A stretch of 64,000 nucleotides of DNA from an uncultured Alphaproteobacteria bacterium (GTDB taxonomy: Bacteria > Pseudomonadota > Alphaproteobacteria > Micropepsales > Micropepsaceae), in contig CAILUV010000074.1 in assembly GCA_903837555.1 (NCBI GenBank), positions 1 to 64,000 on the forward strand. Reading direction: 5' to 3'. The position numbers and the translations under genes were made by a program. The notes under the pieces were generated by a model that was not told the DNA's origin, did not search any database, and saw nothing but the letters and a program-made list of their open reading frames with translations. How positions within the stretch are numbered: position 1 is the stretch's first letter; every line of letters begins with the position of its first letter. Shown in pieces: positions 16,137-23,870 of the stretch.

Positions 16137-17195
16137 TCAGCCGTTCTTCAGCGTCTGCATGTCGATCACAAAGCGATACTTCACATCGCTTTTCAGCATG
16201 CGCGCGTAAGCCTTCTCAATGTCCTGCATCGCGATCACCTCGATGTCCGAGGTGATGCCGTGCTTGGCGCAGAAGTCCAGCATCTCCTGGGTCTCCGCGA
16301 TGCCGCCGATCAGCGAGCCCGCGATGGCGCGGCGCTTGAAGATCAGGTTGAAAACGGCGGGCGAGGGGTGCGGCGAGGCCGGCACACCCACCACCACCAT
16401 CGAACCATCACGCTTGAGCAGGTTGGTGAAGGAATCCAGATTGTGCGGCGCCGCCACCGTGTTGATGATCAGGTCGAAGCTGTTGGTGTGCTTTGCCATT
16501 TCGTCGGCATTCTTTGACACCACCACTTCGTCGGCGCCCAGGGCCTTGGCGTCGGCGATTTTGTCAGGTGAGGTGGTGAAGGCGACCGTATGGGCGCCCA
16601 GCGCGTGGCTCAGCTTCACGCCCATATGGCCAAGGCCGCCGATTCCGACGATGCCGACCTTTTTGCCCGGGCCTGCGTTCCAGTGCTTGAGCGGCGACCA
16701 GGTGGTGATGCCCGCGCACAGCAGCGGCGCGGCCGCGGCCAGGTCTTTCTCGGTGTGATTGATCGCCAGCACGAAATGCTCGTCCACCGTGATGGCGGCG
16801 CTGTAACCGCCATGGGTGTTGGGGCCGCCACCGACCGGACCGTTATAGGTGCCAGTGAAACCGATGGGCCCGTCGCAATACTGTTCCAGGTCTTCCTTGC
16901 AGGAGCCGCAGGTGCGGCAGCTATCCACCAGGCAGCCCACGCCCACGATCTGGCCGGGCTTGAACGTCTTCACCTCGCCGCCGACGGCGGTCACCTTGCC
17001 GATGATCTCGTGGCCGGGCACGCAGGGATACTGGGTGCCGGGCCATTCGCCGCGCGCGGTATGCAGGTCGCTGTGACAGACGCCGCAAAAGAGAATCTCG
17101 ATGGCAACATCCTTGGGTCCCGGTTCGCGGCGCTCGATGGTGGTGGGCGCGAAGGGGGTGGTGGGCGACTGGGCGGCAAAGGCTTTGGTCTGCAT
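16137..17195 (-). CDS. Zinc-dependent NAD(P)-dependent alcohol dehydrogenase (YahK/CAD-like)
   Basis: The 352-residue medium-chain dehydrogenase has catalytic-zinc residues in CGVCHSDLH and PGHEIIGKV. A structural-zinc cysteine cluster CRTCGSCKEDLEQYC is present, and the coenzyme loop is GIGGLGHMGVKLSHALG. It matches the cinnamyl-alcohol-dehydrogenase-like group with E. coli YahK, which reduces a wide range of aldehydes with NADPH. The true substrate is not known. It is a single gene, divergent from ppa and convergent with the lipoprotein. Confidence 0.9.
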   Translation of the reverse strand: MQTKAFAAQSPTTPFAPTTIERREPGPKDVAIEILFCGVCHSDLHTARGEWPGTQYPCVPGHEIIGKVTAVGGEVKTFKPGQIVGVGCLVDSCRTCGSCKEDLEQYCDGPIGFTGTYNGPVGGGPNTHGGYSAAITVDEHFVLAINHTEKDLAAAAPLLCAGITTWSPLKHWNAGPGKKVGIVGIGGLGHMGVKLSHALGAHTVAFTTSPDKIADAKALGADEVVVSKNADEMAKHTNSFDLIINTVAAPHNLDSFTNLLKRDGSMVVVGVPASPHPSPAVFNLIFKRRAIAGSLIGGIAETQEMLDFCAKHGITSDIEVIAMQDIEKAYARMLKSDVKYRFVIDMQTLKNG

Positions 17196-17302
17196 GACGG
17201 CTCCTTGGGGAATATCGGCGCAAAGCTAAGGCTTAAAGGCTGATTGTGAAGGGACTTGCGGCGTTTCGTCCGGCCCGGAAAGGGGCGGGTTGACGCGATG
17301 CA

Positions 17303-17335
17303 GCAATGAACTTACCGCCCCCGCCGGTTCATTGC
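17303..17335 (+). promoter_or_regulatory. Leader hairpin directly upstream of the ppa ribosome-binding site
   Basis: GCAATGAAC (17303-17311) and GTTCATTGC (17327-17335) are perfect 9-bp arms around a 15-nt loop. The AGGGA Shine-Dalgarno of ppa begins on the next base. Confidence 0.5.
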
Positions 17336-17349
17336 AGGGAAATGTACAG

Positions 17350-17883
17350 ATGCGTGTTGACCAGATTCCGGTCGGAAAGAATGCCCCCGATGACATCAAT
17401 GTGATCATCGAAGTTCCGATCGGCGGCGAGCCCATCAAGTATGAGCTGGACAAGGCGTCCGGCGCACTGGTGGTTGACCGCTTCCTCTATACGGCGATGC
17501 GCTATCCCGGCAATTACGGTTTTATCCCGCACACCTTGTCGGGTGACGGCGATCCGGTGGATGTGCTGATCGCCAACTCCCGCGCCATCGCGCCCGGCGC
17601 GGTGATGAGCGTGCGCCCCGTCGGCGTGTTGCTGATGGAAGACAATGCCGGCATGGACGAGAAGATCGTGGCGGTGCCGTCGTCTCACATCAGTGCCCGT
17701 TTTGACGGCATCGAAAATTACAGCGACCTGCCAGACATCACCCTCAAGCAGATCGAGCACTTCTTCGCCCACTACAAGGATCTGGAACCTGGCAAGTGGG
17801 TCAAGATCATCCGCTGGGGCGACGCCACCGAGGCCAAGAAGATGATCGCCGAAGGCGTGAATCGAGCCAAATCCGGGAAGTAA
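17350..17883 (+). CDS. ppa: Inorganic pyrophosphatase
   Basis: Soluble family I pyrophosphatase, hydrolysing pyrophosphate from biosynthetic reactions. The 177-residue product has the signature DGDPVDVLI with its metal-binding aspartates, plus [16 protein letters not shown] and [12 protein letters not shown]. The ATG at 17350 ([15 protein letters not shown]) has AGGGA 9 nt upstream; an earlier start would run through the leader hairpin. The length is normal for bacteria. Confidence 0.97.
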   Translation: MRVDQIPVGKNAPDDINVIIEVPIGGEPIKYELDKASGALVVDRFLYTAMRYPGNYGFIPHTLSGDGDPVDVLIANSRAIAPGAVMSVRPVGVLLMEDNAGMDEKIVAVPSSHISARFDGIENYSDLPDITLKQIEHFFAHYKDLEPGKWVKIIRWGDATEAKKMIAEGVNRAKSGK

Positions 17884-17915
17884 GTTCCCTCGGTTAGCGC
17901 GAATTAGGATTGCTG

Positions 17916-17948
17916 TTTAACCGCCGGGCAACCGTCCCGGCGGTTAAA
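17916..17948 (+). promoter_or_regulatory. Strong 13-bp hairpin immediately before the GGDEF start codon
   Basis: TTTAACCGCCGGG (17916-17928) and CCCGGCGGTTAAA (17936-17948) pair perfectly around a 7-nt loop. The cyclase ATG lies 8 nt after the stem, where a Shine-Dalgarno would normally be, and none is visible. No T-run follows, so it is not a standard terminator for ppa. Confidence 0.6.
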
Positions 17949-17955
17949 TGCTTTC

Positions 17956-18951
17956 ATGACCGTGCAAAGCCAGAGCTGCCAGATTGAAGAGGCGATGCGC
18001 CTCGATGCGCTGGAACGCCAGCAGATCACCGACACGCCGCGCGACGAGGCGTTTGACCGGGTGGTGCGGCTGGCCTGCGCCACGCTGAGCGCCCCCATCG
18101 GCGCCATCACCTTCATCGAGAGCGAGCGGCAGTGGATCAAGGCCGAGCAGGGGCTGGGGCTGCAGGAAACTTCGCGCGACACATCCTTCTGCACCCATGC
18201 GCTGACCGGCGACGAGGTGATGGTGGTGGAGGTGGAGGACGCCACCCGCGATCCGCGCTTCGCCAGCAATCCGTTTGTTACATCCAAGGGCGGCATCCGG
18301 TTTTATGCCGGCGCGCCGCTGAACACCAAGGAAGGCTACAAGCTGGGCACGCTCTGCGTGGTGGATCATATTCCGCGCAAGATCACCCAGCGCGACCGCG
18401 AACTGCTGAAAGACATGGCCGACATCGTGGTCAGCGAAATGGAGCTGCGCCGCCGGGTCGGCACCGATGCACTGACCGGGCTGTACACCCGCCGCTTCTT
18501 CGATGAACTGGGTACGCGCGAGATCATCCGCGCCCGCCGCGAAAGCACGCCTTTGACCGCGGCCTTTATCGACGCAGACAAGTTCAAGGCCATCAATGAC
18601 ACCTATGGCCACCCGGCGGGCGATGCGGTGCTGCGTGCCATCGGACCGGCCTGCAGGCGCGCGCTGCGCACCAGCGATATTTTAGCGCGCTACGGCGGCG
18701 AAGAGCTGGTTTTGCTGTTGCCCAATGCCAGCCTGGACCAGGCAGCGCCGGTGCTGGAACGATTGCGCCAGGAAGTGGCGGCCATGGTGGTTCCAGAACT
18801 GAAGGGGTGTCAGGTAACCGCCAGCATCGGCGCGGCCGAACTGGCCGAGAACGACCTGACCATCAGCGACCTGCTGGCGCGTGCCGACGCGGCGCTCTAC
18901 CGGGCGAAAGAAGGTGGTCGCAACCGCGTCGAACTCTCGCTCGCCGCCTGA
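17956..18951 (+). CDS. GAF-GGDEF diguanylate cyclase
   Basis: The 331-residue cytosolic protein has an N-terminal GAF domain (about 25-160) and a C-terminal GGDEF domain (about 165-330) that would make cyclic-di-GMP. The active loop is GGEEL (247-251), with Leu instead of the usual Phe, which is tolerated in active enzymes. An RxxD inhibitory site, R238-T-S-D241, sits exactly five residues before it, so product feedback is likely. DADKFKAINDTYGHPAGD is intact. A 13-bp hairpin just upstream of the start may control translation. The 3' end stops 3 nt from the convergent SDR. Confidence 0.92.
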   Translation: MTVQSQSCQIEEAMRLDALERQQITDTPRDEAFDRVVRLACATLSAPIGAITFIESERQWIKAEQGLGLQETSRDTSFCTHALTGDEVMVVEVEDATRDPRFASNPFVTSKGGIRFYAGAPLNTKEGYKLGTLCVVDHIPRKITQRDRELLKDMADIVVSEMELRRRVGTDALTGLYTRRFFDELGTREIIRARRESTPLTAAFIDADKFKAINDTYGHPAGDAVLRAIGPACRRALRTSDILARYGGEELVLLLPNASLDQAAPVLERLRQEVAAMVVPELKGCQVTASIGAAELAENDLTISDLLARADAALYRAKEGGRNRVELSLAA

Positions 18952-18954
18952 GAC

Positions 18955-19737
18955 TTACGCGCGATACCGCGCAGCCGGATGCTGCCAGGACAAGTTCGGC
19001 GCAAGCTTCAGGCGCGCGCTTTCCGCGTCGGCGAGATCCTGCGCATCAGGCAGCGACGGAATGGTGATGTGCTCGCCCAGGTCCAGGCCCTTCAGCGCCG
19101 CATCCACCAGCTCGTCCACCTCCATCGTGCGTTCCGGCGGCAAGGTGTTCACATCCCGGCCGGACCGTTCCCAGATTTCGGTGCGCGTGATGCCGGGCAG
19201 AACGGTCTGGATGACAACGCCATTCTCGGTCAGTTCGCGCGTCAGGGCATGGGACAGCGCCAGCAGGAACGCCTTGGACCCGCTATAGACCCCGTTAAAC
19301 CGCTCCGGATTGACCGCGACCGCCGAGGCCATGTTCACGATGGTGCCGGTCTTTCGCGCGCTGAAGGCGCGGCCCGCCGCCAGTGCCAGCCGCGTGGCCG
19401 CCGTCACATTCAGCGCCACCAGCCGCTCGATGGTCTCCACCTTGGTGTGAAGTTGCGGCTCGACCGTGGCGATGCCGGCATTGTTCAGGAAGAAGCTGAC
19501 GGCGGCGTCATTCTCCAGCTTGTGTTCCACCCGCGAGACATCGGCGCTTTGTGTCAGGTCCGCGACAAGCACTTCCGACGCTGCGCCGCTTTCGCGCAGC
19601 TCCGCTGCCAGTGCGTCGAGCCGCGTCTTGTCGCGCGCCACCAGCACCAGATCGTAGCCACGCCGTGCCAGCCGCTGGGTATAGGACTTTCCGATGCCGG
19701 TGGAGGCGCCGGTGACAAGGGCTTTTGGCCTGCTCAT
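18955..19737 (-). CDS. SDR family oxidoreductase
   Basis: The 260-residue classical short-chain dehydrogenase has the cofactor loop TGASTGIGKSY, LNNAGIA, and the catalytic Ser of MASAVAV with the YSGSK tyrosine-lysine pair. The substrate is unknown. The ATG at 19737 (MSRPKALVTG) has AGGGA upstream on the minus strand, so I prefer it to a longer form. It is divergent from the DUF3617 gene. Confidence 0.88.
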   Translation of the reverse strand: MSRPKALVTGASTGIGKSYTQRLARRGYDLVLVARDKTRLDALAAELRESGAASEVLVADLTQSADVSRVEHKLENDAAVSFFLNNAGIATVEPQLHTKVETIERLVALNVTAATRLALAAGRAFSARKTGTIVNMASAVAVNPERFNGVYSGSKAFLLALSHALTRELTENGVVIQTVLPGITRTEIWERSGRDVNTLPPERTMEVDELVDAALKGLDLGEHITIPSLPDAQDLADAESARLKLAPNLSWQHPAARYRA

Positions 19738-19843
19738 GTTGCGTCCCTTCGCGGATGGCAATGCCACAAGTAACCGCCTGGCAGCGCTTTTCAAGCCGTG
19801 GCGGGCGTGTCAGATTTCCGCCAGACCAGAAAAGGGAAATGAC

Positions 19844-20353
19844 ATGGCGCACAAACAGATTTCCGGCTTGATCGCCGCCGTTCTGGTTCTGGCGCCCGGC
19901 GCGGCATGGGCCGGTCACGGCAAGGCAGGGCTGTGGAACACCAGCAGCACCACCAACATGGCGCTGGCGATGCCGCCCGATGTGGCCGCCAAGATGAAGG
20001 CGATGGGCATGGCGATGCCCAAGGCCCAGACCTTCAACAGCCAGATGTGCATGAGTCAGGCGGAAGTGGATTCCAGCAGTCCGCCGCATATCGACCAGGG
20101 CGCCACCGGCTGCACCAGCAAGGTGGTCAGCGCCACCGCCAGCAGCATGACGGCGCAGATGACCTGCAATGGCCGCATGAAGGGCACCGGCACCATGAAG
20201 ATCAGCTATCGCGGCAACGAGCATTATGAAGGCAGCTACGACTTCAAGGGCACGGTGGAAGGCAATCCCACCAACATGTCCACCACCTTCAAGGGCGACT
20301 GGGTGAAAGCCGATTGCGGATCGGTGAAGCCCTACGCCCTGCGGACGCAGTGA
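19844..20353 (+). CDS. DUF3617 family exported protein
   Basis: The 169-residue product starts with a cleavable signal peptide ending GAAWAG, followed by GLWNTSSTTNM, a block with MCMSQAEVD, and TCNGRMKGTGTMKISYRGNEHYEGSYDFKGTV. These match DUF3617 proteins: periplasmic, cysteine-containing, of unknown function. AAAGGGA precedes the ATG. Its stop overlaps the likely GTG start of the sirtuin gene, so the two are probably co-translated, although no functional link is obvious. Confidence 0.82.
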   Translation: MAHKQISGLIAAVLVLAPGAAWAGHGKAGLWNTSSTTNMALAMPPDVAAKMKAMGMAMPKAQTFNSQMCMSQAEVDSSSPPHIDQGATGCTSKVVSATASSMTAQMTCNGRMKGTGTMKISYRGNEHYEGSYDFKGTVEGNPTNMSTTFKGDWVKADCGSVKPYALRTQ

Positions 20354-21099
20354 CCGGCGAGATCGACCGGCTTGTAGGCCTGATCCGTTCCGCCCGCCGC
20401 ACGGTGGTGTTTACCGGCGCGGGCATGTCGACCGAGTCCGGTATCCCCGACTTCCGCTCGCCCGGCGGCATCTGGAACAAGATGATGCCGGTCGAGTTCC
20501 AGGACTATGTCCGGGACCCGCAGGCCCGCCGGGTGTCCTGGCAGCGACGTTTCGAAATGGAGGAGACCTGGAACAAGGTCCAGCCCAATGACGGTCACCG
20601 CGCGGTGGCCGATCTGGTGGCCCAGGGCCGGGTCAGTCATGTCATCACCCAGAATATCGACGCGCTGCATCAAGCGGCCGGGGTGTCGGATGCCCAGGTG
20701 ATCGAACTGCATGGCAACACCCGTCACGCCAAATGCCTGGACTGCGGCCTCAGGGTCGAAATCCCCGACATTCGGGCCCACTTCAATCTTCACGGCGATG
20801 CGCCCGATTGCGCGGCCTGCGGCGGCATTGTGAAGACCGCCACCATTTCGTTCGGCCAGCCCATGCCGCAGGACGAAATGCTGCGGGCCGAGGCCGCGAC
20901 CCTGGCCTGCGAGCTAATGCTGGTGATGGGATCCTCGCTGGGCGTCTATCCGGCGGCGGGCTTTCCTCTGATGGCCAAGCGCAATGGCGCGGGGCTGGCC
21001 ATCCTGAACCGGGACGAGACGCCGCAGGACCGTTTCGCCGATCTGGTCATAAACAATGAAATTGGCCCCGCGATCCGCGCGGTTGTTGACCGTCTTTGA
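20350..21099 (+). CDS. cobB: NAD-dependent protein deacylase (sirtuin, CobB-like)
   Basis: Sirtuins remove acyl groups from lysines using NAD. The 249-residue product has FTGAGMSTESGIPDFRSPGG, TQNIDALHQAAG and catalytic His121 in ELHGN. A zinc knuckle of Cys129/Cys132 and Cys154/Cys157 is present, with GSSLGVYPAAG near the C-terminus. I choose the GTG at 20350 because it overlaps the preceding stop as GTGA; a TTG 36 nt upstream is also possible. All catalytic residues are present, so it should be active. Confidence 0.9.
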   Translation: MTGEIDRLVGLIRSARRTVVFTGAGMSTESGIPDFRSPGGIWNKMMPVEFQDYVRDPQARRVSWQRRFEMEETWNKVQPNDGHRAVADLVAQGRVSHVITQNIDALHQAAGVSDAQVIELHGNTRHAKCLDCGLRVEIPDIRAHFNLHGDAPDCAACGGIVKTATISFGQPMPQDEMLRAEAATLACELMLVMGSSLGVYPAAGFPLMAKRNGAGLAILNRDETPQDRFADLVINNEIGPAIRAVVDRL

Positions 21100-21159
21100 G
21101 CGGTTTTTGAGGCGCAAGAGGGTGTTTTTAACCAGTTGCCCCCCTATATCGGATCGTTA

Positions 21160-21193
21160 GACTGACCGAATCCCAAGACTGGCCGAATCCCAG
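21160..21193 (+). repeat. Imperfect 17-nt tandem repeat upstream of the ClpP-like gene
   Basis: GACTGACCGAATCCCAA is followed directly by GACTGGCCGAATCCCAG, with 15 of 17 positions identical. The pair ends 18 nt before the TTG start and is followed by a further GCGAATCC. Confidence 0.6.
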
Positions 21194-21211
21194 CGAATCC
21201 GGAGAACACCA

Positions 21212-21808
21212 TTGCAGCGCGCCGACGAGAATGAAGACAAAGAAGAAAAGTCCCCGCGCCCGGAACCCCAGTCGACGGAAATCGCCAAGGCGCTTTACCA
21301 ATCGCGCACGGTTCTGATTTTCGGCGAAGTCGACATGAAAATGGCCGAGCGGGTCACCGCCCAGCTCCTGGCCTATGCGCAAAGCGAAGGCGACATCCGC
21401 GTGATCGTGAATTCGCCGGGCGGCCATGTGGAGTCGGGTGACACCATCCACGACATGATCCGTTTCGTCGGCAACCGCGTGAAGGTGATTGGCACCGGCT
21501 GGGTCGCCAGCGCCGGCGCGCACATCTTCCTGGGTGCCAAAAAGGAAAACCGCTTCTGTCTGCCCTTCACCCGCTTCCTGCTGCACCAGCCGCTGGGCGG
21601 CGTGCGCGGCCAGGCCAGCGACATCACGATCGAGGCCGAAGAAATCCTCAAGATGCGCGAGCGCCTGATCCGGGAGATCGCGGCGGAAACCGGCCAGTCC
21701 TATGAGAAGGTGGTCAAGGACACCGAGCGCAATTTCTGGATGGGCGCGGAAGATGCCGTGAAGTACGGCCTCGCCGCCAAGGTCATCACCCACGCCAACG
21801 AGATTTGA
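21212..21808 (+). CDS. ClpP-family serine protease (stand-alone paralogue)
   Basis: The 198-residue product is a ClpP proteolytic subunit with an intact triad: Ser100 in GWVASAG, His125 in FLLHQPLGG and Asp170 in KDTERNFWM. The sequences around the serine and near the C-terminus differ from housekeeping ClpP, and no clpX, tig or lon is adjacent. It is therefore probably a second copy that may form mixed or dedicated rings. The charged N-terminal 20 residues lack the usual axial-loop sequence. A TTG start with GGAGA well placed upstream is preferred. Confidence 0.85.
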   Translation: MQRADENEDKEEKSPRPEPQSTEIAKALYQSRTVLIFGEVDMKMAERVTAQLLAYAQSEGDIRVIVNSPGGHVESGDTIHDMIRFVGNRVKVIGTGWVASAGAHIFLGAKKENRFCLPFTRFLLHQPLGGVRGQASDITIEAEEILKMRERLIREIAAETGQSYEKVVKDTERNFWMGAEDAVKYGLAAKVITHANEI

Positions 21809-21811
21809 TCC

Positions 21812-23380
21812 GTGGCGCCGTCGCCATGGTGGCGCGGTGCTTCGGTCTATCAGGTCTATGTCCGCAGCTTTTGCGATGGCAATGGCGACGGGCAGGGTGA
21901 TTTCGCCGGCCTTCTTTCAAAGCTCGACTACATCAAGTCGCTGGGCGTGGATGCGATCTGGCTGTCGCCGGTCCATCCCTCGCCCAACCGCGACTGGGGC
22001 TATGACGTTTGCGACTATGAGGGCGTGCATCCCGATTACGGCACGCTGACGGATTTTTCGGCGCTGCTGGGCGCGGCCCATGCCCTTGGGCTCAAGGTCC
22101 TGCTCGACGAGGTGCTGGCGCATACCTCAGACGAACATGCCTGGTTCGCTGCCAGCCGCGACGGCGATGCGCAAAAGCGCGACTGGTATGTGTGGGCCGA
22201 TCCGAACGATGATGGCACCGTTCCCAACAACTGGCTGTCGGTGTTCGGCGGTCCGGCCTGGTCCTACCAGCCGGCGCGGCGGCAATATTATCATCACAAA
22301 TTCCTGCGCCAGCAGCCCAAGCTGAACTGGACGCATGCGGACGCGCGCGAAGCCGCGCTGGGCGTGCTGGATACCTGGCTGGGGCGCGGCGTGGATGGCT
22401 TTCGGCTCGATGTCGCCAATGCCTTCCTGCATGACACGGCGCTGGCCGACAATCCGGCGATCCCGGCACAGGCGCGCGGGGCGGCAGAATGGTCCGCGGC
22501 CGCGAACATGCAGTGCCATCTCAACGACTCCAACCTGGAAGAGAACCGGGCGCTGCTGGACATGATCCGCCGCCGGGTGGACGCGTTCGACGATCGCTTC
22601 GTGTTCGGGGAGTTCTCGGAAGAATTCGAGCGCTCCGGCTGTTATCTGTCGCCGCGCGACGGTCTGCATGCCGGGTACAATTTCGCGTTGCTGCTGGCGA
22701 CGGACGCGGCGGCCATACGCGCGCATCTGCAGACCCTGGCGCAGTTTCCCGATCACTGGCCCTGCATCGCTTTTTCCAATCACGATGTGATCCGCGCCGC
22801 CACGCGCTTCGGCCAAACGAATGCCAGGGCGATGCTGGCGCTGCTGTGTGCCCTGCGCGGCACCATCCTGCTTTATCAGGGTGAAGAACTGGGACTCCCC
22901 GAAGTCCCGTTGCGACGCGACCAGCTCAAGGACCCGGTGGGCGATCTGTATTACCCGCTGTTCAAGGGCCGCGACGGTTGCCGCACGCCGATGCCTTGGG
23001 ATGACAGCAAACCCGGCCTGGGTTTTTCCCGTGGCGCGCCATGGCTGCCGCTGGGCGCCGATCACGCCGCGCTGGCGGTATCGCGCCAGGAAGGCGATGG
23101 CGCCTCCGCGCTGGCCTATACCCGCAAGCTGCTGGCGGCGCGCAAGGCGCACCCGGCGCTGCGCACCGGCACGCTGACTTTGTTGCCGGGTGACGGGCTG
23201 GCCTTTTTACGGGAAGCGGAAGGCGAGCGGATCGTCTGCGCCTTCAACCTGGGCACCCAGGACATCCAGCTGGATTTGCCCGGCCCGGCCCAAGCGCTGG
23301 ATCTGGGAACGGGTGAGGCGCGGCTGACAGGCAGCAGCCTTATGTTAGGGGCGGGCGCTGCCTGGTTCGGAATCTTCTAG
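21812..23380 (+). CDS. GH13 alpha-glucosidase (oligo-1,6-glucosidase-like)
   Basis: The 522-residue cytosolic GH13 enzyme has YQVYVRSFCDGNGDGQGDF at the N-terminus, nucleophile Asp200 in GFRLDVANAF, acid/base Glu267 in VFGEFSEE, and the SNHDVIR histidine-aspartate pair near 324. The region-I motif reads DEVLAHTSDEH. It should cleave alpha-glucosides such as maltose, isomaltose or sucrose derivatives. The GTG start lies 3 nt after the ClpP-like stop. Its 3' end overlaps the convergent IscU-like gene by 36 nt. Confidence 0.9.
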   Translation: MAPSPWWRGASVYQVYVRSFCDGNGDGQGDFAGLLSKLDYIKSLGVDAIWLSPVHPSPNRDWGYDVCDYEGVHPDYGTLTDFSALLGAAHALGLKVLLDEVLAHTSDEHAWFAASRDGDAQKRDWYVWADPNDDGTVPNNWLSVFGGPAWSYQPARRQYYHHKFLRQQPKLNWTHADAREAALGVLDTWLGRGVDGFRLDVANAFLHDTALADNPAIPAQARGAAEWSAAANMQCHLNDSNLEENRALLDMIRRRVDAFDDRFVFGEFSEEFERSGCYLSPRDGLHAGYNFALLLATDAAAIRAHLQTLAQFPDHWPCIAFSNHDVIRAATRFGQTNARAMLALLCALRGTILLYQGEELGLPEVPLRRDQLKDPVGDLYYPLFKGRDGCRTPMPWDDSKPGLGFSRGAPWLPLGADHAALAVSRQEGDGASALAYTRKLLAARKAHPALRTGTLTLLPGDGLAFLREAEGERIVCAFNLGTQDIQLDLPGPAQALDLGTGEARLTGSSLMLGAGAAWFGIF

Positions 23381-23776
23381 CGCCTTCAGCACGGCCTCGA
23401 CCGGCAGCAGCACACAGACGTGACGCCCCGGATGCGCCGCTACCCCGTCAAAGGCGGCATAGCCGGGGGCTGGCACAGGCCCGCCCGTCAGCATGGCCCG
23501 GATGCCGTCTGCCAGCCGCGTCAGGCCTGTACGGTCCTGTCCGGCTACCTGGCTTGCCAACAGGGCGGCGGAGGCCTGGGTCAGGATGCAGGCCTGTGTC
23601 TGGTGGGCCAGGGCGGTGATCCGCCCGGACTCCAGCGTCAGCTCCACCGTCACCCGGTCGCCGCAGGCAGGGTTGTGCACGCGGGCGCAGGCGTCAGGCT
23701 GGGGCAGGTGTCCGGCGCCGGTGGCATTCGCGGCCAGCCGCAAAATCTCGCGCCGGTAGAGAGGATCATCCGTCAT
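23345..23776 (-). CDS. IscU/NifU-N-like iron-sulfur cluster scaffold
   Basis: The 143-residue product has the three cluster-binding cysteines of the IscU/SufU family, in NPACGDR, QTQACILTQASA and GRHVCVLLPVEAV, and the YRREILRLAAN start. It could hold a nascent Fe-S cluster, but no suf or isc genes are nearby, so the role is inferred. A GTG four codons upstream (23788) is an alternative start. The last 36 nt overlap the GH13 gene tail-to-tail. Confidence 0.8.
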   Translation of the reverse strand: MTDDPLYRREILRLAANATGAGHLPQPDACARVHNPACGDRVTVELTLESGRITALAHQTQACILTQASAALLASQVAGQDRTGLTRLADGIRAMLTGGPVPAPGYAAFDGVAAHPGRHVCVLLPVEAVLKALEDSEPGSARP

Positions 23777-23870
23777 GATTGTCTTCACACGCCACCTGAG
23801 CGCTTAAGTCAAACCCTTTGGAAAATCGCGACTTTTAGATTTGGAGAGCTCTGATTGTTGTCAGGCGAAA

